A DNA stretch of 64,000 nucleotides from Lycorma delicatula (lineage: Eukaryota; Arthropoda; Insecta; Hemiptera; Fulgoridae). The notes under the pieces were generated by a model that had not been told where the DNA came from, made no database searches, and saw only the letters and a list, made by a program, of their open reading frames with translations. Below are positions 23,871-36,841 of the stretch, piece by piece. A program made the position numbers and the translations under genes. Location: contig NC_134456.1 in the NCBI RefSeq assembly GCF_047948215.1, positions 199,900,034 to 199,964,033 of the forward strand, given 5' to 3'. Within the stretch, counting starts at the first letter, position 1; every line of letters begins with the position of its first letter.

Positions 23871-25995
23871 TTACTTTCGATTTATAAATTTATTTATAGT
23901 GAAAAACACAAACTCCAATTAAGCCTACATTTTGTGAAATTTTGCCGTCATTTTTAAAAAAGTAATACGTATTAGTAATTGTTTATTTTTATGGTTATCC
24001 AAAGGAAAATCTTTTTCTGAAAAATGAAGAATTTATAGATATGTTAATGATATATATGTATACAGTATATTTATATCAGCTTTATGATACAGTTTTTATA
24101 TGTCTATAATAACTTTTTATTTAAAGGTTTTAATTACAGAAACTTTATATTTATAAAGGTTTATTGTACATTTAGCTCATTAAATGTATATATTTTATTT
24201 TTAAGGCATTAACCAGTTTGTAATCAAATTTTCATGTATTTTTAATGACGAATTAAAAGTATTTTATTGTACGTTCATAATAAAATCCATTATATCAGGT
24301 AAAATCTTCATTGTATGCATATACAATTTTTTTTTGCCGTCTACTCATTAGAGATATTGCGTATTTAATGCGCTATTTCATTACAAAGGGTTTCATTAAT
24401 TTGTTGTACAATATCTGATCCAATCTTTCTTATTACTCTGTTATTTATGTATCTGAGGTACAAACGGCAATAGTCAGAGTTACTTTTTCTAAGGGTTTTG
24501 TTTATTCTACAATCATTCTCTTTGGTAAGAGTGAAAGAGTCACTTTAAGGGTTAAATATCCGCTGAATTTTCTTGGGCCGGCTTAGCCATATATCACAAT
24601 ATATTTGACTCAGTATAGAAGACAACAAGAAAATAATTTTGTTCCACTTTCCCTAGTAAGACAAGCTTCCGAAGCTTGTTACTCCTGGGAGTGGCAGCGA
24701 TATTTAAGGAGGAGGAGTGATCGGTATTTAATGTTAAGTCGCCTATAACCATTAGATTTTGGCACTTACGTAATAAGCATATGAAATTCTTTTAAAAGTC
24801 TTAAAATAACGTATTCCAAAAAATTAATAAAACTTACAGTGAAAAAAAATAAAATAAAAAGTTAATCTATTATCTTAACTTGTCAAACATTCGCAAGTAT
24901 ATTCCTTCTTTAAAGATTTTTGTATAGATATATCAACATGAATGATGTGTGTGTTTCAATTAACAGGTTAATGAAGTGGAAACAACATGTATGTTAGTTA
25001 GAACCATCTGTTGTAAAGGATAGAACACAAATAGGGGTTGGTAATATGAGTCAAAATATGTTTTGGATTGCGTGCAACTTACTGATAGAGAGAAGGTGGT
25101 TTAGGAAGAGGTATGACAACGAGCAACGGGGGTATGAGTAATGGTAGAAACAACGCGGCCAAGAAATTCCCATTATTCATTGCTCACCATATATTGGCTT
25201 CGAATTCATTAAAACCTTCCAAACCTAACAACACAATCAAAGAAAGTAAAACAAATGGAATCGTTTTAAACAAACGCTACCTACTCTTTCGAACGTCTAG
25301 GAACTGCTTTCTCTTTTTAATGTATAGTCCACTTAATGCACTGTGTATATAGTTTTGACAAAATAAAATATTTATTCCTTTGTTTAATTTTGCCTCAGTG
25401 AATTATACCCATTAATTACTAAACAAATATTCACAGCTTTAGCTTATCAGAAGGAAATACTGTACAACCTTTTTTTGCATTAATCAAACATAAAAGTTTT
25501 AATTTATTTTTCTTGAAATACAACTTAAAAAATAATTTACTTCTTTTACCACTCATCAGAATGATTTTAAACTGAGAATAAAAATTATACATATAAAAAA
25601 TATGTATAAACATCCACGAGTGGATTAAAATGATTGTCCATACAATGTCACCCAATAAAATATATTTTTGGAATCTTTTCTCCCAGTTTTAACTAGTTCA
25701 TAAAAAAAATTTAACTTATTTTTACATTAAGAAAGTCAAAAACTGAATGAAAAGGAATGAAGGCCCGACATATATCAAAACCTTAAACATTTTTTTAAAT
25801 AACAATTGTAACTGGATGTTTAAGAAATAATTATGTTGAAAATTTCAATAGTTTTATTCAAAATATACAAGTATCAATTTTTAGAAAAGCTTATTTTGTA
25901 ATACTCAGCCACTAAAAAACTCGATTATTATTCTTTAATAAATTTCTTAAACAGGGTTTCCGCTGATATATTTTTAAAAAATAGTAAAAAAAAAA
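23871..25995. other. AT-rich spacer
   Basis: No gene is supported. There is a near-perfect palindrome at 24661-24679 (ACAAGCTTC, C, GAAGCTTGT). Weak open frames of 74-79 codons (25113-25352 plus, 25431-25655 minus) have no features I recognise. Confidence 0.45.
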
Positions 25996-25998
25996 TTT

Positions 25999-26357
25999 TT
26001 TTAACCACTTTAGCAGAACAAATAGATGTATTTTCGGGTAATAAGATCTTTCGGGTTTTTCAAACATCATCAGGAGATGAAAAATATTATAAGTGAAAAA
26101 ATTAAAATGACAATAATCATGAGTGTTTGAATATCAACAGTATACTCAAATTTAATAATGATTAATTTTAATCCGAGTATAATGTTAATTAATTCCGATT
26201 AATTAATCCCGAGTATAGTGTTGACATTAAAACAGTCATAATTGTATTCTCATTTTAATTTTTTGATTTATTATATTTTAAATCTCCTGATGATGGTTTG
26301 AAAAACAGAATGATCTTGAGAAAATACATCTTTTTTTGCTGGTAGGGTGATTAAAAA
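25999..26357. mobile_element. foldback/MITE-like element with ~120-bp inverted repeats
   Basis: The left arm, from TTTTTTAACCACTTTAGCAG (about 26000) through about 26120, is matched in inverted orientation by 26230-26357. The arms share AGATGTATTTTC, AAGATC, TTTTTCAAA-CATCATCAGGAGAT and AAAAAATTAAAATGA in the same order, with scattered mismatches. The middle (about 26120-26230) is AT-rich with no coding. It is therefore a non-autonomous inverted-repeat element. I could not assign a superfamily or a clear target-site duplication because the ends lie in A/T runs. Confidence 0.8.
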
Positions 26358-26820
26358 GAATTAATTATTTTTTATTATTATTTTTTAAATAAGTACTAAT
26401 TTTAAAATAACGAAATTAATTGATCTAAAATAAATCCACATTCAATCACATCATTAGGAATAAGTATATAAAGTTTCTATGTTTAACGTTTACTGGTTCG
26501 TGGAAAATTTGGATTGCAATTGAAATTAAAATTCTAAGTTTTTTTTCAAGTGGTACTTTGTGTTCTTATATGGTATTATTAACACTAATAATTAAAGCGA
26601 CCTACTGATCTATTGATCTATATAGATCTACTGATCTATTGAGGTAAAAGGTAATACAAAAATTGTTCAAATCAGTAATAATAATCATAATAGTAATAGG
26701 ATGAAATTTAATTCATTTTTTATGGAAGAGAAGAATGAAGAGTTAGTGACAGTGGTACAGTGGTTTAGGAGATGTCTGCAACTGATACACGAGACTAATG
26801 GCGTAAAGTTTTAGCGTCCT
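26358..26820. other. AT-rich spacer with a small duplication
   Basis: No gene is seen. Near 26602-26642 the motif CTACTGATCTATTGA occurs twice around a GATCTATATAGATC palindrome. Confidence 0.5.
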
Positions 26821-27150
26821 AGTGACAGTGACATTAACCCACCGGGTTGGTCTTGTGGTTAACGCGTCTTCCCAAATCAGCTGATTTGCAAGTCGAGAGT
26901 TACAATGTTCAAGTCCTAGTAAAGCTAGTTATTTTTACACAGATTTGAATACTAGATCGTGGATACCAGTGTTCTTTGGTGGTTGGGTTTCAATTAACCA
27001 CACATCTCAGGAATGGTCGAACTGAGAATGTACAAGACTACACTTCATTTACACTCATACATATCATCCTCATTCATCCTCTGAAGAATTATCTAAACGG
27101 TAGTTACCGGATGCTAAACAGGAAAAAGAAAGAAAGTGACAGTGACATTA
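26821..27150 (+). mobile_element. full-length tRNA-derived SINE with 16-bp target-site duplication, type-II tail
   Basis: The element proper is about 26837-27134. It is flanked by perfect 16-base direct repeats, AGTGACAGTGACATTA, at 26821-26836 and 27135-27150, the hallmark of LINE-mediated insertion. The head has A box TGGTCTTGTGG and B box TGTTCAAGTCC. The shared body follows, then a tail ending TACCGGATGCTAAACAGG and a short A-rich, AAAG-repeat end. The duplication is intact, so this copy is comparatively young. The tail differs from that of the copies at 9.0 and 12.6 kb. Confidence 0.9.
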
Positions 27151-27860
27151 CAATATAATTATCATGAGATATCTTTATATACTAATTTTTTTTGGAATTG
27201 TACGTTTTAACTTAGCTCAAGCTAAACGATTATCAGATAATTTCGATATCGGAAGTAATGTAAAGGAATTAGAAGGATCCGTTAATCAGGAGAGAAACGA
27301 AACTTGAATATTTGAGTGTGCGTCTTTCAAAGAAGTGAGAAATAAAACTTAATTACTATCGAATAAACTGAAAATATCAATTATTAATGACAATCTCAAT
27401 CTTAATTATACCAATCTAATGAAACTAACTGATCAGTTATGACGAGGAACTATTTCTACTTAAAAACAAAAACAGTCAGCGGCAGAAGTATGAATCTCAT
27501 CAATACCTGAAGTGACGGTGTGCTCATGCTAGTATTGTGATGTGATAGTTTTATTTATTTATGGCTACTTACAAAGAAGTACGGAACAACTGATAGATGT
27601 AAAGAAAGATAATAAAATGAACAAAAAAAAACCGATAGTTAAAACAAAAGTAAAATGACAATCTTTGACGTGATATGAAGAATTATTTATTAAAAAATTC
27701 GTCGTAAATGTTAATGTAACTACTATACATATACAATATAAAATAATTTTTTTATGCAGTGTGGTAATGGAGTTTGTAAATTTTTACTTCGTCTTAGTGT
27801 GAGTAATCAATTTTTTTTTTATTCTTTTTAAACAAGTAAGAAATTAGTGCATGTGTGGCG
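27151..27860. other. AT-rich spacer
   Basis: I see no gene or element that I can support here. Confidence 0.5.
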
Positions 27861-27862
27861 GC

Positions 27863-28146
27863 AACCCACCGGGTTGGTCTAGCGGTGAACTCGGCATCGC
27901 AAATCATCTGATTTAGAAGTCCAGAGTTCTAAGGTTCAAATCCTAGTAAAGGCAGTTAATTTTATAGGATTTGAATACTACATCGTGGGTACCGATGTTC
28001 TTTGGCGATTGGATTTCAACCAATCACACAACTCAGGAATGGTCGACCTGAGACTGTACAAGACAACACTTTATTTACATTCATTCATATCATCTTCTGA
28101 AGTAATACATTACGGTGGTTCCGAATGCTAAACAGACAAAAAAAAA
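27863..28146 (+). mobile_element. tRNA-derived SINE, type-II tail
   Basis: It starts AACCCACCGGGTTGGTC with A box TGGTCTAGCGG and an exact B box GGTTCAAATCC. The body and the tail TTCCGAATGCTAAACAGAC plus A-run match the 26.8-kb copy. A clear target-site duplication was not seen. The 86-codon frame that begins in its tail (28125-28385) is probably incidental. Confidence 0.8.
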
Positions 28147-29224
28147 TGTACCGGAAAAAAATTATCAGTAAAATTTTGTACGCTGGGTGTCGGGAACCGA
28201 TAAAACAAATAGAGCCGTTTAACTCCAGTTGGACGAAATATGTTTCTTTTGATTACGCTATCCCCCAGCTTATATCATGTAGAGAGGTAATAAAATCTAC
28301 TAGTCCATTTCCCACGGCTAGATTTGTTGCTACGTGCAAATTAAGTTTTCTTGTCTTCGACCGTAACTTCACGTCTCTTGATTAATCGATATCAGGATAA
28401 CCACAGGCCTATAACAAAAAAAATGGGTTGTGTAGTAAAATAATTGCTAGAAGTTTAGAAAGAAACAGTCCTAGTAACATTAAGAAAAGTGGAATAAAGA
28501 ACTCTTCTTAACTACATGTATCGATAAAGTAATCTTTGTTGAGATGTACTTTAAAAGAAAACGTAGAGGCAAGTCGCAAAAGTTAAAGAAGCAGGATCAA
28601 AAATGTAATAGTGTGAAAAGAAAAAACATTTAGGATAAATAAAAAAAATACTAATATCTTACTAATATTAAGATAATAATATTTTTATATTAGAAATATT
28701 ATGGAGAAAGTTAGAACTTGCACAAAAACCTTTAATATTACAAAAAAAAATTGTAGAAGCTAAACCAAAACCATAATTATTTTCATCACTTAAATTTTCC
28801 TTGTGTAGATGTAAAAGTTAAATTAACAAGTTAAAAGTAAGGTGAATTTATAAAGCAGATAAAAGTTTGCGGGGTGTATAATAATTTTGGTATTAACAAG
28901 AATTGGAACTTGTAAAGAATATAATTTAAAGCCAAGATAGATCAGTACTAATTACATAGTGTAGAATTAGTTGTAGTTCGTGAAAACTCGGAATACATTT
29001 TAAAAACTGATCTATCTTTTACATTCATGTAATTAAAATAAGATAACAACAATTATATTAAGCAGAATGAAAAACATATACGTATTTTTAAGCTATCAAC
29101 ACAAACGTTATCTATTTTTATTACGTGCATTCTGTTCGCTGAACTGATTATTGGCTTGATAATAAATTAGATTGCATCACATCACATCACAGTGAAGTGA
29201 ACTACTAAGCGGAGGTGGCGATAT

Positions 29225-29229
<5 letters not shown>

Positions 29230-29264
<35 letters not shown>
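29230..29264 (+). repeat. (AT)n microsatellite
   Basis: A pure AT dinucleotide array of about 35 bases. The two overlapping frames that read through it on opposite strands (Tyr-Ile repeats) are artefacts of the repeat. Confidence 0.9.
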
Positions 29265-29266
<2 letters not shown>

Positions 29267-32200
29267 CAGGAGTTGCACGGAGGGTAACTGCGTAGCGAGT
29301 AATAATGATAACTACTGGGATTGGATGAGAGAGAAACCCGTCCGACAAGACAAACGAGTCCGCATGCGTGAGTGTCTGTGTGTTACAGATGACTTCGGTC
29401 AGAACCACTCTTCATAACCGGTACCTCCTTCATCTCATCAGTTTATTCTTTTACTTTTTTTTAGTCGTGAAGTAATATATTCTTTTCTTTAATCACACAG
29501 ATCGTCCTAATACATTCCAATCGATAATCAAATTTAGTCTAAGAAGTCTTAAATAATTAGTTAACATGATTATTTTCTTAGAGACTTTCTCACAATAGAA
29601 TAAATTGTACTGCATAATAATAGAAAACAATATAATTAAAATCTTATTCCTACCTTTTAAAATAAACCGCTAAAATTACTTTGCTCATCATTTCACTGTA
29701 TTTTTTTTTTTTAAATTTACACTCAAATATCAGAAAATATATTCCCACGGTTTTTAAATAGTACTAACAAATTACAGAAATTCGACAAAAAAAAGAAGAA
29801 ATCCTTCCATTAACTTAACTTTACTGTATAATATATAAACTTTACTGTTGATTACAATTTCAGTTAATGCTCCAGAACTGTAATTATAGCTGCAGCTAAG
29901 TAGTTTGTTGTACATGTGCCATCTGTATGTTTCAAGTTTCATGTGTGGTTGTACTTTAGGAAGTGTTTATCTGATAATATTGATTAGTTGGAAAACTGTA
30001 ATGATATTTTGACATGACTGTTCGTTTAAATTTTGAAGGATCTCAATAAGAAAAAGCCGGCTAGGAGGTTTCTTTAATATTAAAATTTGAAAAACAAATC
30101 AAAAAGATTAAAGTATTAAATATTCAACGACTTATCTTCTATATATAGAAAATTTCTGCCAAAGCTTTCGAGTAAAAAGCCTCACTATTTTGAGTAGTTT
30201 GATATTTAATAATTTTAATGTTTCTTCACGTTTATTAATGCACTTCAACAAAAAAAATACAGAAAGGGTAGTTTAAATTTAAATCAAATCACTTAAAATT
30301 TTTGTGATAGGAACTTATTGAGTTCCTTTCATTGTAACCAGTTATGCAATACTTTAGTAGTAGAAAGATAGAATTTCTTATTCTTTTTAATTCTCTACAG
30401 AAAACTTTCCCAGAGACAACTTTTTGAAGAACAACTTGCTTAAGCCTAAAGCTCGCCGATGGATTTCGTGATAGCTTGATATTTTTCAACATTTTACCAA
30501 TATTTTGATATTCGTTTGTTGAACAGTAATTTCGAACGGCTAAATAACTTTCTGAAATAGCTCTTAAAACTTAACGAATATAGAGTGCATACCCTTCAGT
30601 TGGGTAACCGACACAGTAATTTATAGTAAGCTCTGTATCTAGTATCTGGATGATTCTTAAATTTCTGATGATTTTATTCTTTCAACCATCTGACAATTCG
30701 TATATCAATGATTGTTTTCTACTATTTGCAGTAAGGATGGTGTTGGTCTGACACTGCTGAGGATCACTAGTCCTGTGAGGCTAGCGAATCCTTGCTACGA
30801 TTGGAAAAGGGGTTGTCTGTTGTTAGATGTTACTACTTGTTCGATGGTTGCAAAATGTAAACTAATGCCTGAAGTGTCGAGTAAAGTCGGACCTCCTCTA
30901 CAATTAAAAAAAAAATCAGTTTTATTATTCTTTCAAATGCATTCTTTTTACATCTTTTAATTTTATTTAAAATAACTCACCCAACAGTAACTGCACCTAT
31001 GATAAAAATCTGATGTGGACACCATATGACTTCCTTGTACGCCTATTAAATTATATATACACATTTTTTAAAATTAAAAGTACATAAAATACTATTTTAT
31101 TAATAACTTCTGATATTTTTTTATTTTTTTTATTGTTATTATTGAATTGTTATTAATTGCAATTTTTTTTTACAATCAGAAGGTAATAATTATTAATAAA
31201 TCAACATATTTAAATAAAACAAAAAAAAGGTAAAAAAAGGAGATGAAGTCGGATTTGAACCATGTGCTTTCCAATTATAAGATCTAAATATTTCATTAAT
31301 TAGAATTTTATTTCGCTATAACTCTGGAGCCAGTGAAAATAAGTGCCACTTATGCTACATCGTTAAAAAGCTCTCAATGAGGGCTTATTACTGTAGTTAA
31401 TAAAAAGTCCAAAATCCAATTTTTTGGGATTTTGGGCTTTTTTGGATCCTTTTGATCCAGTTGATTGCAATCAAAAGAGGAGGTCCACAACTAGATGTTA
31501 CAACAAACCTAAATCCAAAATTTCAACATCCTACAGCTAATCGTTTTTGAGTTATGCATACAGTAACGCCAAAAATAGTTAAAATTGGATTCAGGGATGG
31601 TCAAAATGGATATTTCCGTTGAAATCTGAAAACGATATTTTTCACACAATAACACATCAACACACAATATCACAATAACTCTTTACTTCGTACAAGTAAA
31701 TAAAAAAAACTGTTCCGAAAAAATTATAATTCTTAAGACGTGTTTCTTGATAAATATAAGTTTAATACAGAGAATCGATGTAAAGAGAGACTGCTATCGA
31801 ACGTGAGAAATGCGAAATGAAAGAATAATTTTTTTTTCACCTTAAATTTTTAACTAATTATCTTAAACATTCATGAAAAAATACTTTGAATAATAAGGTG
31901 AAATTGAGCTGAACATTATAATTACTCTATAAAAAACTCAGTAGAAAGCAATGGTAGAGACAATAAAGTCTTTAGAAAGATGAAAGGAAAATGATATCTT
32001 TCTATCATCTATATAAAAAATGGAATAGATGAAACAATATTATTATTTAAAATATTGTCAGGGAAAAACTTAAAATGTATTTACTAGAGGAATCACTGAA
32101 ATCGATCTATGCTATGAAAAATAAGTTTTAAATAGATTAAAGTAAATTAACATATTGGGTCGAATAACTGCGTTTGCGTCTTTTTTGTTGAAGTCGTTAA

Positions 32201-33176
32201 ATAAAACTTGTATTATGTCAAGGTCTGCAGGTCACCACTGTACAAAAAGTTAAAGAGGGACGAGATTTATTTAAAACAACTTACAAAGAATTCTATTTAG
32301 AATAACTTGCAGTAAATAAAGGTAAAAAAACAAAAAAAAAAACTAATGAAACAATATTTTTAATTTTTATTAGAAATTAACAATGAATTTGTGTTCGTAC
32401 TTGCTGAATACTACTCACTCACACACTCCTCATATCTTTTGTAGTCCTAAGGCTAAGATCTATGCTCAATAATGAAGCTTTACAAGAAATATAATTTATA
32501 GTAGGGTTATAAACCTTCCTTAGTGGGTCTAACCTCCACCAAAAGGTAGTTAGGCTTTAAATTGGTATGCTCTTCAGTCAGATTTCAAAATATGAAAACC
32601 AAATTTAATAAACTTCTTCAGTAATTTCCCACAAAGTTAAACCGCAGACATTAAATCATGTAGACGAAAACTGCCTGTTTTACCCTACTAGACTACTTAA
32701 CATTAAAATCGGACAAAATTTTTTCCAGATATTTTTACAAATAAAATTGAACAAATTCTTAAAATAATAATACATTGTAACGAAGTACGAATATTTTGAG
32801 AGTATTCAAATAAAACAAACGAGAAGAACCTTTTACACTCGCTTGTATGCTAGAAACCCCATTCGACCTTTTTGATAATTCATGTTAATTCACTGCAATA
32901 TATTATATTTTACAACGTTTTAGTTTCAATAGTCATGCAAATTAACTTTACTTTAGTTCCTTCAAATAAATGCAGACCAACCAGGAAGTTTCATCAAAGT
33001 ACCTCCGTACATATAAGCATAATAATTTTATTACTGAAGTAAGTTTAAACTGCAGACTAGTTAACAGGTATATCATCTGAACCCAAATATAATCAAATAG
33101 TGTATGCAGATATATTTATATATGTGCTTACAAAGGTGAGGGTATACACATCAACTATCCAACACATACATAAACT

Positions 33177-33198
33177 CGTATGCGCAAATGCGCATACG
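33177..33198. repeat. 10-bp perfect hairpin rich in GC
   Basis: CGTATGCGCA at 33177-33186 pairs perfectly with TGCGCATACG at 33189-33198 across an AA loop. Confidence 0.6.
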
Positions 33199-34199
33199 TA
33201 GTAACGGTTATTTACCTACTTACATTGAAACAACACCGATGGCTTAAACCTACGTAACTTAGTTAAGTTTAGGCCAAAACTTTGTCATTGCGTTAAGGTT
33301 ATTATAGAATAAATTAGATGCCCGTCACAAAACCCATTCTATTAGACCTGTACTCATAATTTGACTAAAGTTTAATTATCTTATAAAATAAGTCGTATAA
33401 CTTCGGCACCTATTTTTAATATTCTTTAAAATAATTTTTGATCTAACACTGTAACGGTTTAATGCTGAATTAATTTAACATTAAATTACATTAATTTATA
33501 ATGTAAATTATAATGATAGACTGTTGATAACAGGCCGTAGATTATTAATAACAAATTATATAATTCACTATATATAATGTAATTATAATAATTATAAATT
33601 ACATAATTAATGATAATAATTAAGGAAATTTAATATTAATTACACCATTAGTTACGGTTAGAACTGTAATACTAGTTAGAGTACTAATTACGGTAAATAG
33701 AAATAACTTTTATAAATGTGGCACAATACTTCTTTTAAAATAAAACTGATTTCACAGCAAGTAAAAATTAAATTAAAACAGCACATCTAGCTTAATAGCT
33801 TAATAACCTTAATAACTCACATATGCAATCAATGCATGTCGCTATTTGTATGCAGAACATACGAACTGAAATTTTTAAACAACTAGTAACCTCTTTTTTT
33901 ATTCCAGAGGTATTATTTAATAATTATTTGTTCATCTTTCCTGCTATTAACAAGGAGATCCACTCGGTTGGGAGCCCCTTACTAACAATTTTGATACAAA
34001 AAAACTGCTGCAAAAAAATTATTTTCTTCCATTTATTACTCCGTATTAAAGAAGTCTTGATCAATTGAGAAAGACTTAGTCTTCTCAAAGAAAACTCTTG
34101 TCTGTACCTACACAGGTAAGTGAAATAATCTAATCAAAGTCTTCATAAAAGATGGAGAAATAGAACAAATAGAATAACATATATAAATCGGAACCATGT

Positions 34200-34690
34200 T
34201 AATCAGAATATTGCAAAAGTGAAAACAAATTAAAAACAATAATAGCAACGGTTACGGAAACATTAATCAGAAAGAAATTTTGAAGAATTGTTCATGAAAG
34301 AATTATATTTGGATTGTATATCTGTATACAGATGTGAAACATGGTCATTAAGGAAAAAGAAAAGAAAGGATGGAGGAATATGTAAAATGGGTATAGAGGA
34401 AATTGAAAAAAGATTAAACGGATTACATGAAAAATTAGGAAATAACGAAAAAGGTTAACGAGAATAGAAGCTTAATCGAACAATTAAAATTTGGAAATCT
34501 AACTGGCTGGAACAATCGATGAGAAGAACTGATAAAAACATTGCTAGAATGATTAGAAGAGGTGTAAGGAAGAGAAGCCGCGTAGGAGTAAACATTTAGA
34601 TGATCCAAAAGAAAATAGAAACACCCAAGATCTTAATTTTTATGTTTAGCAGGGATGGAGAATGGAGACGGTCATGACGTAAGGGACGTG
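34200..34690 (+). mobile_element. degenerate LINE 3' fragment
   Basis: Shifting plus-strand frames recall the C-terminal region seen in the LINEs at 37 and 60 kb. A segment like ERIIFGLYIC..CETWSLRKK (about 34290-34365) is followed by ENRSLIEQ (about 34460), WLEQSMRRTDKNIARMIRR (about 34505-34560) and RKRSRVGV (about 34570). A segment like RDGEWRRS follows (about 34650). The order matches the GSETW / EERSxxxxIxRRxxxxGHxxR / EGxxxGxRxRGRPR layout of that domain. Many stops show it is an old remnant, of a family related to but distinct from family A. Confidence 0.55.
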
Positions 34691-34888
34691 CCTCACGGCA
34701 AATAACAAAACGATCTTGATGACACTAAATGTATCTAAAATTAGCTGAAACTAATGTCTAAGTTTTCTAGGAGTTCTATAACTAATATTGTAGGGGTAAT
34801 TTTACGATTAACAAGTAAGTTGCATAGAGAATATTTATTGATTAGTAATATTTGTATCTTCAAATTTCACTTCATAAAGGTATAATAT

Positions 34889-35815
34889 TGTAACACGGAC
34901 CTGAGTAACGGATTACTGCCAGTTAAGAAGAAAGTAGTAGCAAATAAAATAATGGGAGGAATCCAGAAATGGGCTAAAAGAAATCCTTTTAGTAAAGGTC
35001 ACAGGTCCTTCTAACAATCGTTCTTTGTAATTCTGCCCACTGACACGCCAAAACAGATGTTCTGTGAGAAGAGTTACCGATCCCAGGTTAGGAATGCATG
35101 GGAATGAAAGGGCTCAGTCAATCGTTTTCACGTTCAACTGGAGTCTGCTTCTGCAGGTAAAGAGGAGAGGAATATAAATACTCCAGAAAAGACCAGTTGA
35201 AATCAGTTCTGCGAGAAAGTTCTAAGCGAGAAGTTATCATGCGAGTTTGAAGCAAGAGTATTTTGCGTAGAGGTCAGTGAAGGAGCGAATTTCTAGTTCA
35301 AGTTCGACGCGATTAAGATGACTTTGCGAGTAATTCCAGTAGATGAAAACAAGAAGTGGTTCAGTGAGATAGACTGTAAGTGAGAGAGATAATGTAATAA
35401 ATTTCATTCATAAACTGTTAGGAAAGCTTTTTTGTGAATAACAAACGTATTTGCAGTAAAAGAACTTTATACTTGTCTTACCTATTGTACTATTGTTGTT
35501 GGTCATGCTAATGTATTTTGTCAATGGGACTGAAATCTGCTTTTCAGTATTTAATTACCTGCAAATAAATCCTGACGATTACTTTAAATTGTGTTTTATA
35601 CGTAATCACCGTTTATTATTATTGTTATTGTGATTAGTATGGTTATTATTTTATTATTACGAGTTATTATTGTCGTTTATTATTCTTATTGTCATTGTTA
35701 TGTTTGACATATTTTATCTACGTTCTTAAACTAATAAACTAATAAATTTTATTTATGCAAACATTTTCAGTCTTCATGTCTTTCAACATCCTGATCGAGC
35801 CGCGAACACGCGACA
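34889..35815 (+). mobile_element. candidate retrotransposon LTR
   Basis: The segment begins TGTAACACGG and ends CGCGACA, fitting the TG...CA rule, and is about 0.93 kb long. It has a strong core promoter: TATAAATA at 35173-35180 and an initiator-like TCAGTT at 35203-35208, about 30 bases apart. AATAAA polyadenylation-like signals follow (for example near 35397, 35571 and 35733). Just after the end comes TTTTTGGCACC, reminiscent of the TGG that opens a primer-binding site. I see no gag-pol, so it would be a solo or decayed copy. The flanking bases do not give a clear target-site duplication, so this remains a hypothesis. Confidence 0.35.
35173..35208 (+). promoter_or_regulatory. TATA box plus initiator-like core promoter
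   Basis: TATAAATA (35173-35180) is followed by TCAGTT with A at 35205, 32 bases from the TATA start. That is the usual arthropod RNA polymerase II spacing. The surrounding sequence is GC-richer than average for the window. Its likely role is the candidate LTR promoter. Confidence 0.45.
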
Positions 35816-36840
35816 GTATTTTTGGCACCTCTAAATCCTGTCATTGAAAGTGTTGGTGAATATGAATTTTGTTTTAAACTGTATAATTAGTGATTTACGT
35901 AAAAAAAAATTAAAATTTTACTAAGAGTGATGAGGAGACAGAAGTAATCCTGTATTCGTTATAAAAATGGTTAACCAGTCTTTATTGTAGACATGTAGGA
36001 TGATAAACTTCTACATACCATATCTCATTATCTACTTACATATTTGTGTCCGTACTTGCCAAATTTCTCTAATAAATGAATAAGAGGCCTTATTTAATCA
36101 TTTTTGATCATATTCTATTATTAGAATAAGACCACGGCTAGATTAGATTAAGGCCTTATTTGCTCCTAAGAAATATCTTCTTAATTATTTTTCTGTTAAA
36201 AAAATAGTCATTGGGAACGAAATTGAAATATTTTAACGATTTATTTTTTACACTATGAATTACCCAGGAGCATATACGAGTAAGTCAGTTGTTATTTTTA
36301 CTGTTGGGACTGAAAAAAAGGGTCTTTAAACGCAATTAAAACAGAATATTATTGATTTTTTGCGTGTAGGTTAGAAAGGGGCTGAAGTAGAAGCGTCATC
36401 TGGTCGGTTAGATGTTTTAAACAAAGACACAGTATCACTAAAATCAGTTTACTAAGGGGGAGAAAGATGCTGAGTGGAATATGGGTGTTATTTATGATCT
36501 GTCAAAACTGATTGTAATAGTAAACTTCAAACCGATCAAATCTTCGTTGTAGATGCGACCGGTGATTCACAAAAAATTTAGAATTTGTAACTGAACTCAA
36601 TCATCAGTGCGAAATTGAGTAAAGAATTAAAAATCAAATTTTCAAACGCTGTAGGGACCTATAAACTTCTTATTAAGGTTGATTTTTATCGGGAAAACAA
36701 AAGAGCCTTTTTTTTATCCAGGGATAGAAAGAAGTAAGTTAATCGTATATTATTTAAATCAGAAAAAGGGCATGTAAAGAAAATAGGGTTTTTGTGGTTT
36801 GTTTTACAAAAATAATCCATGAATTTCAGGTACTAAACCA
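35816..36840. other. AT-rich spacer
   Basis: No gene is supported. If the upstream segment is an LTR, the first part would be leftover internal sequence, but I see no gag-like coding. Confidence 0.4.
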
Positions 36841-36841
36841 T

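Larger units (their letters stand above)
28150..34190. other. AT-rich spacer, possible dispersed repeat at 31.2-31.7 kb
   Basis: No gene is supported over these 6 kb. It contains an (AT)n run at 29230-29264, a poly-T stretch near 29701-29713 and a GC-containing hairpin at 33177-33198. About 31240-31620 (with CCAAAATCC..GGGATTTTGG inverted pairs and ATCGTTTTTGAGTTATGCAT) looks like a fragment of a dispersed repeat, but I cannot name it. Confidence 0.4.

Noticed and set aside
29205..29417. ORFs reading through the AT microsatellite near 29.23 kb
   Set aside because: Tyr-Ile repeats on both strands are produced by the dinucleotide array.
35590..35700. TTATTATT-rich stretch read as a microsatellite
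   Set aside because: It is too irregular to define a repeat unit, and lies within the candidate LTR.
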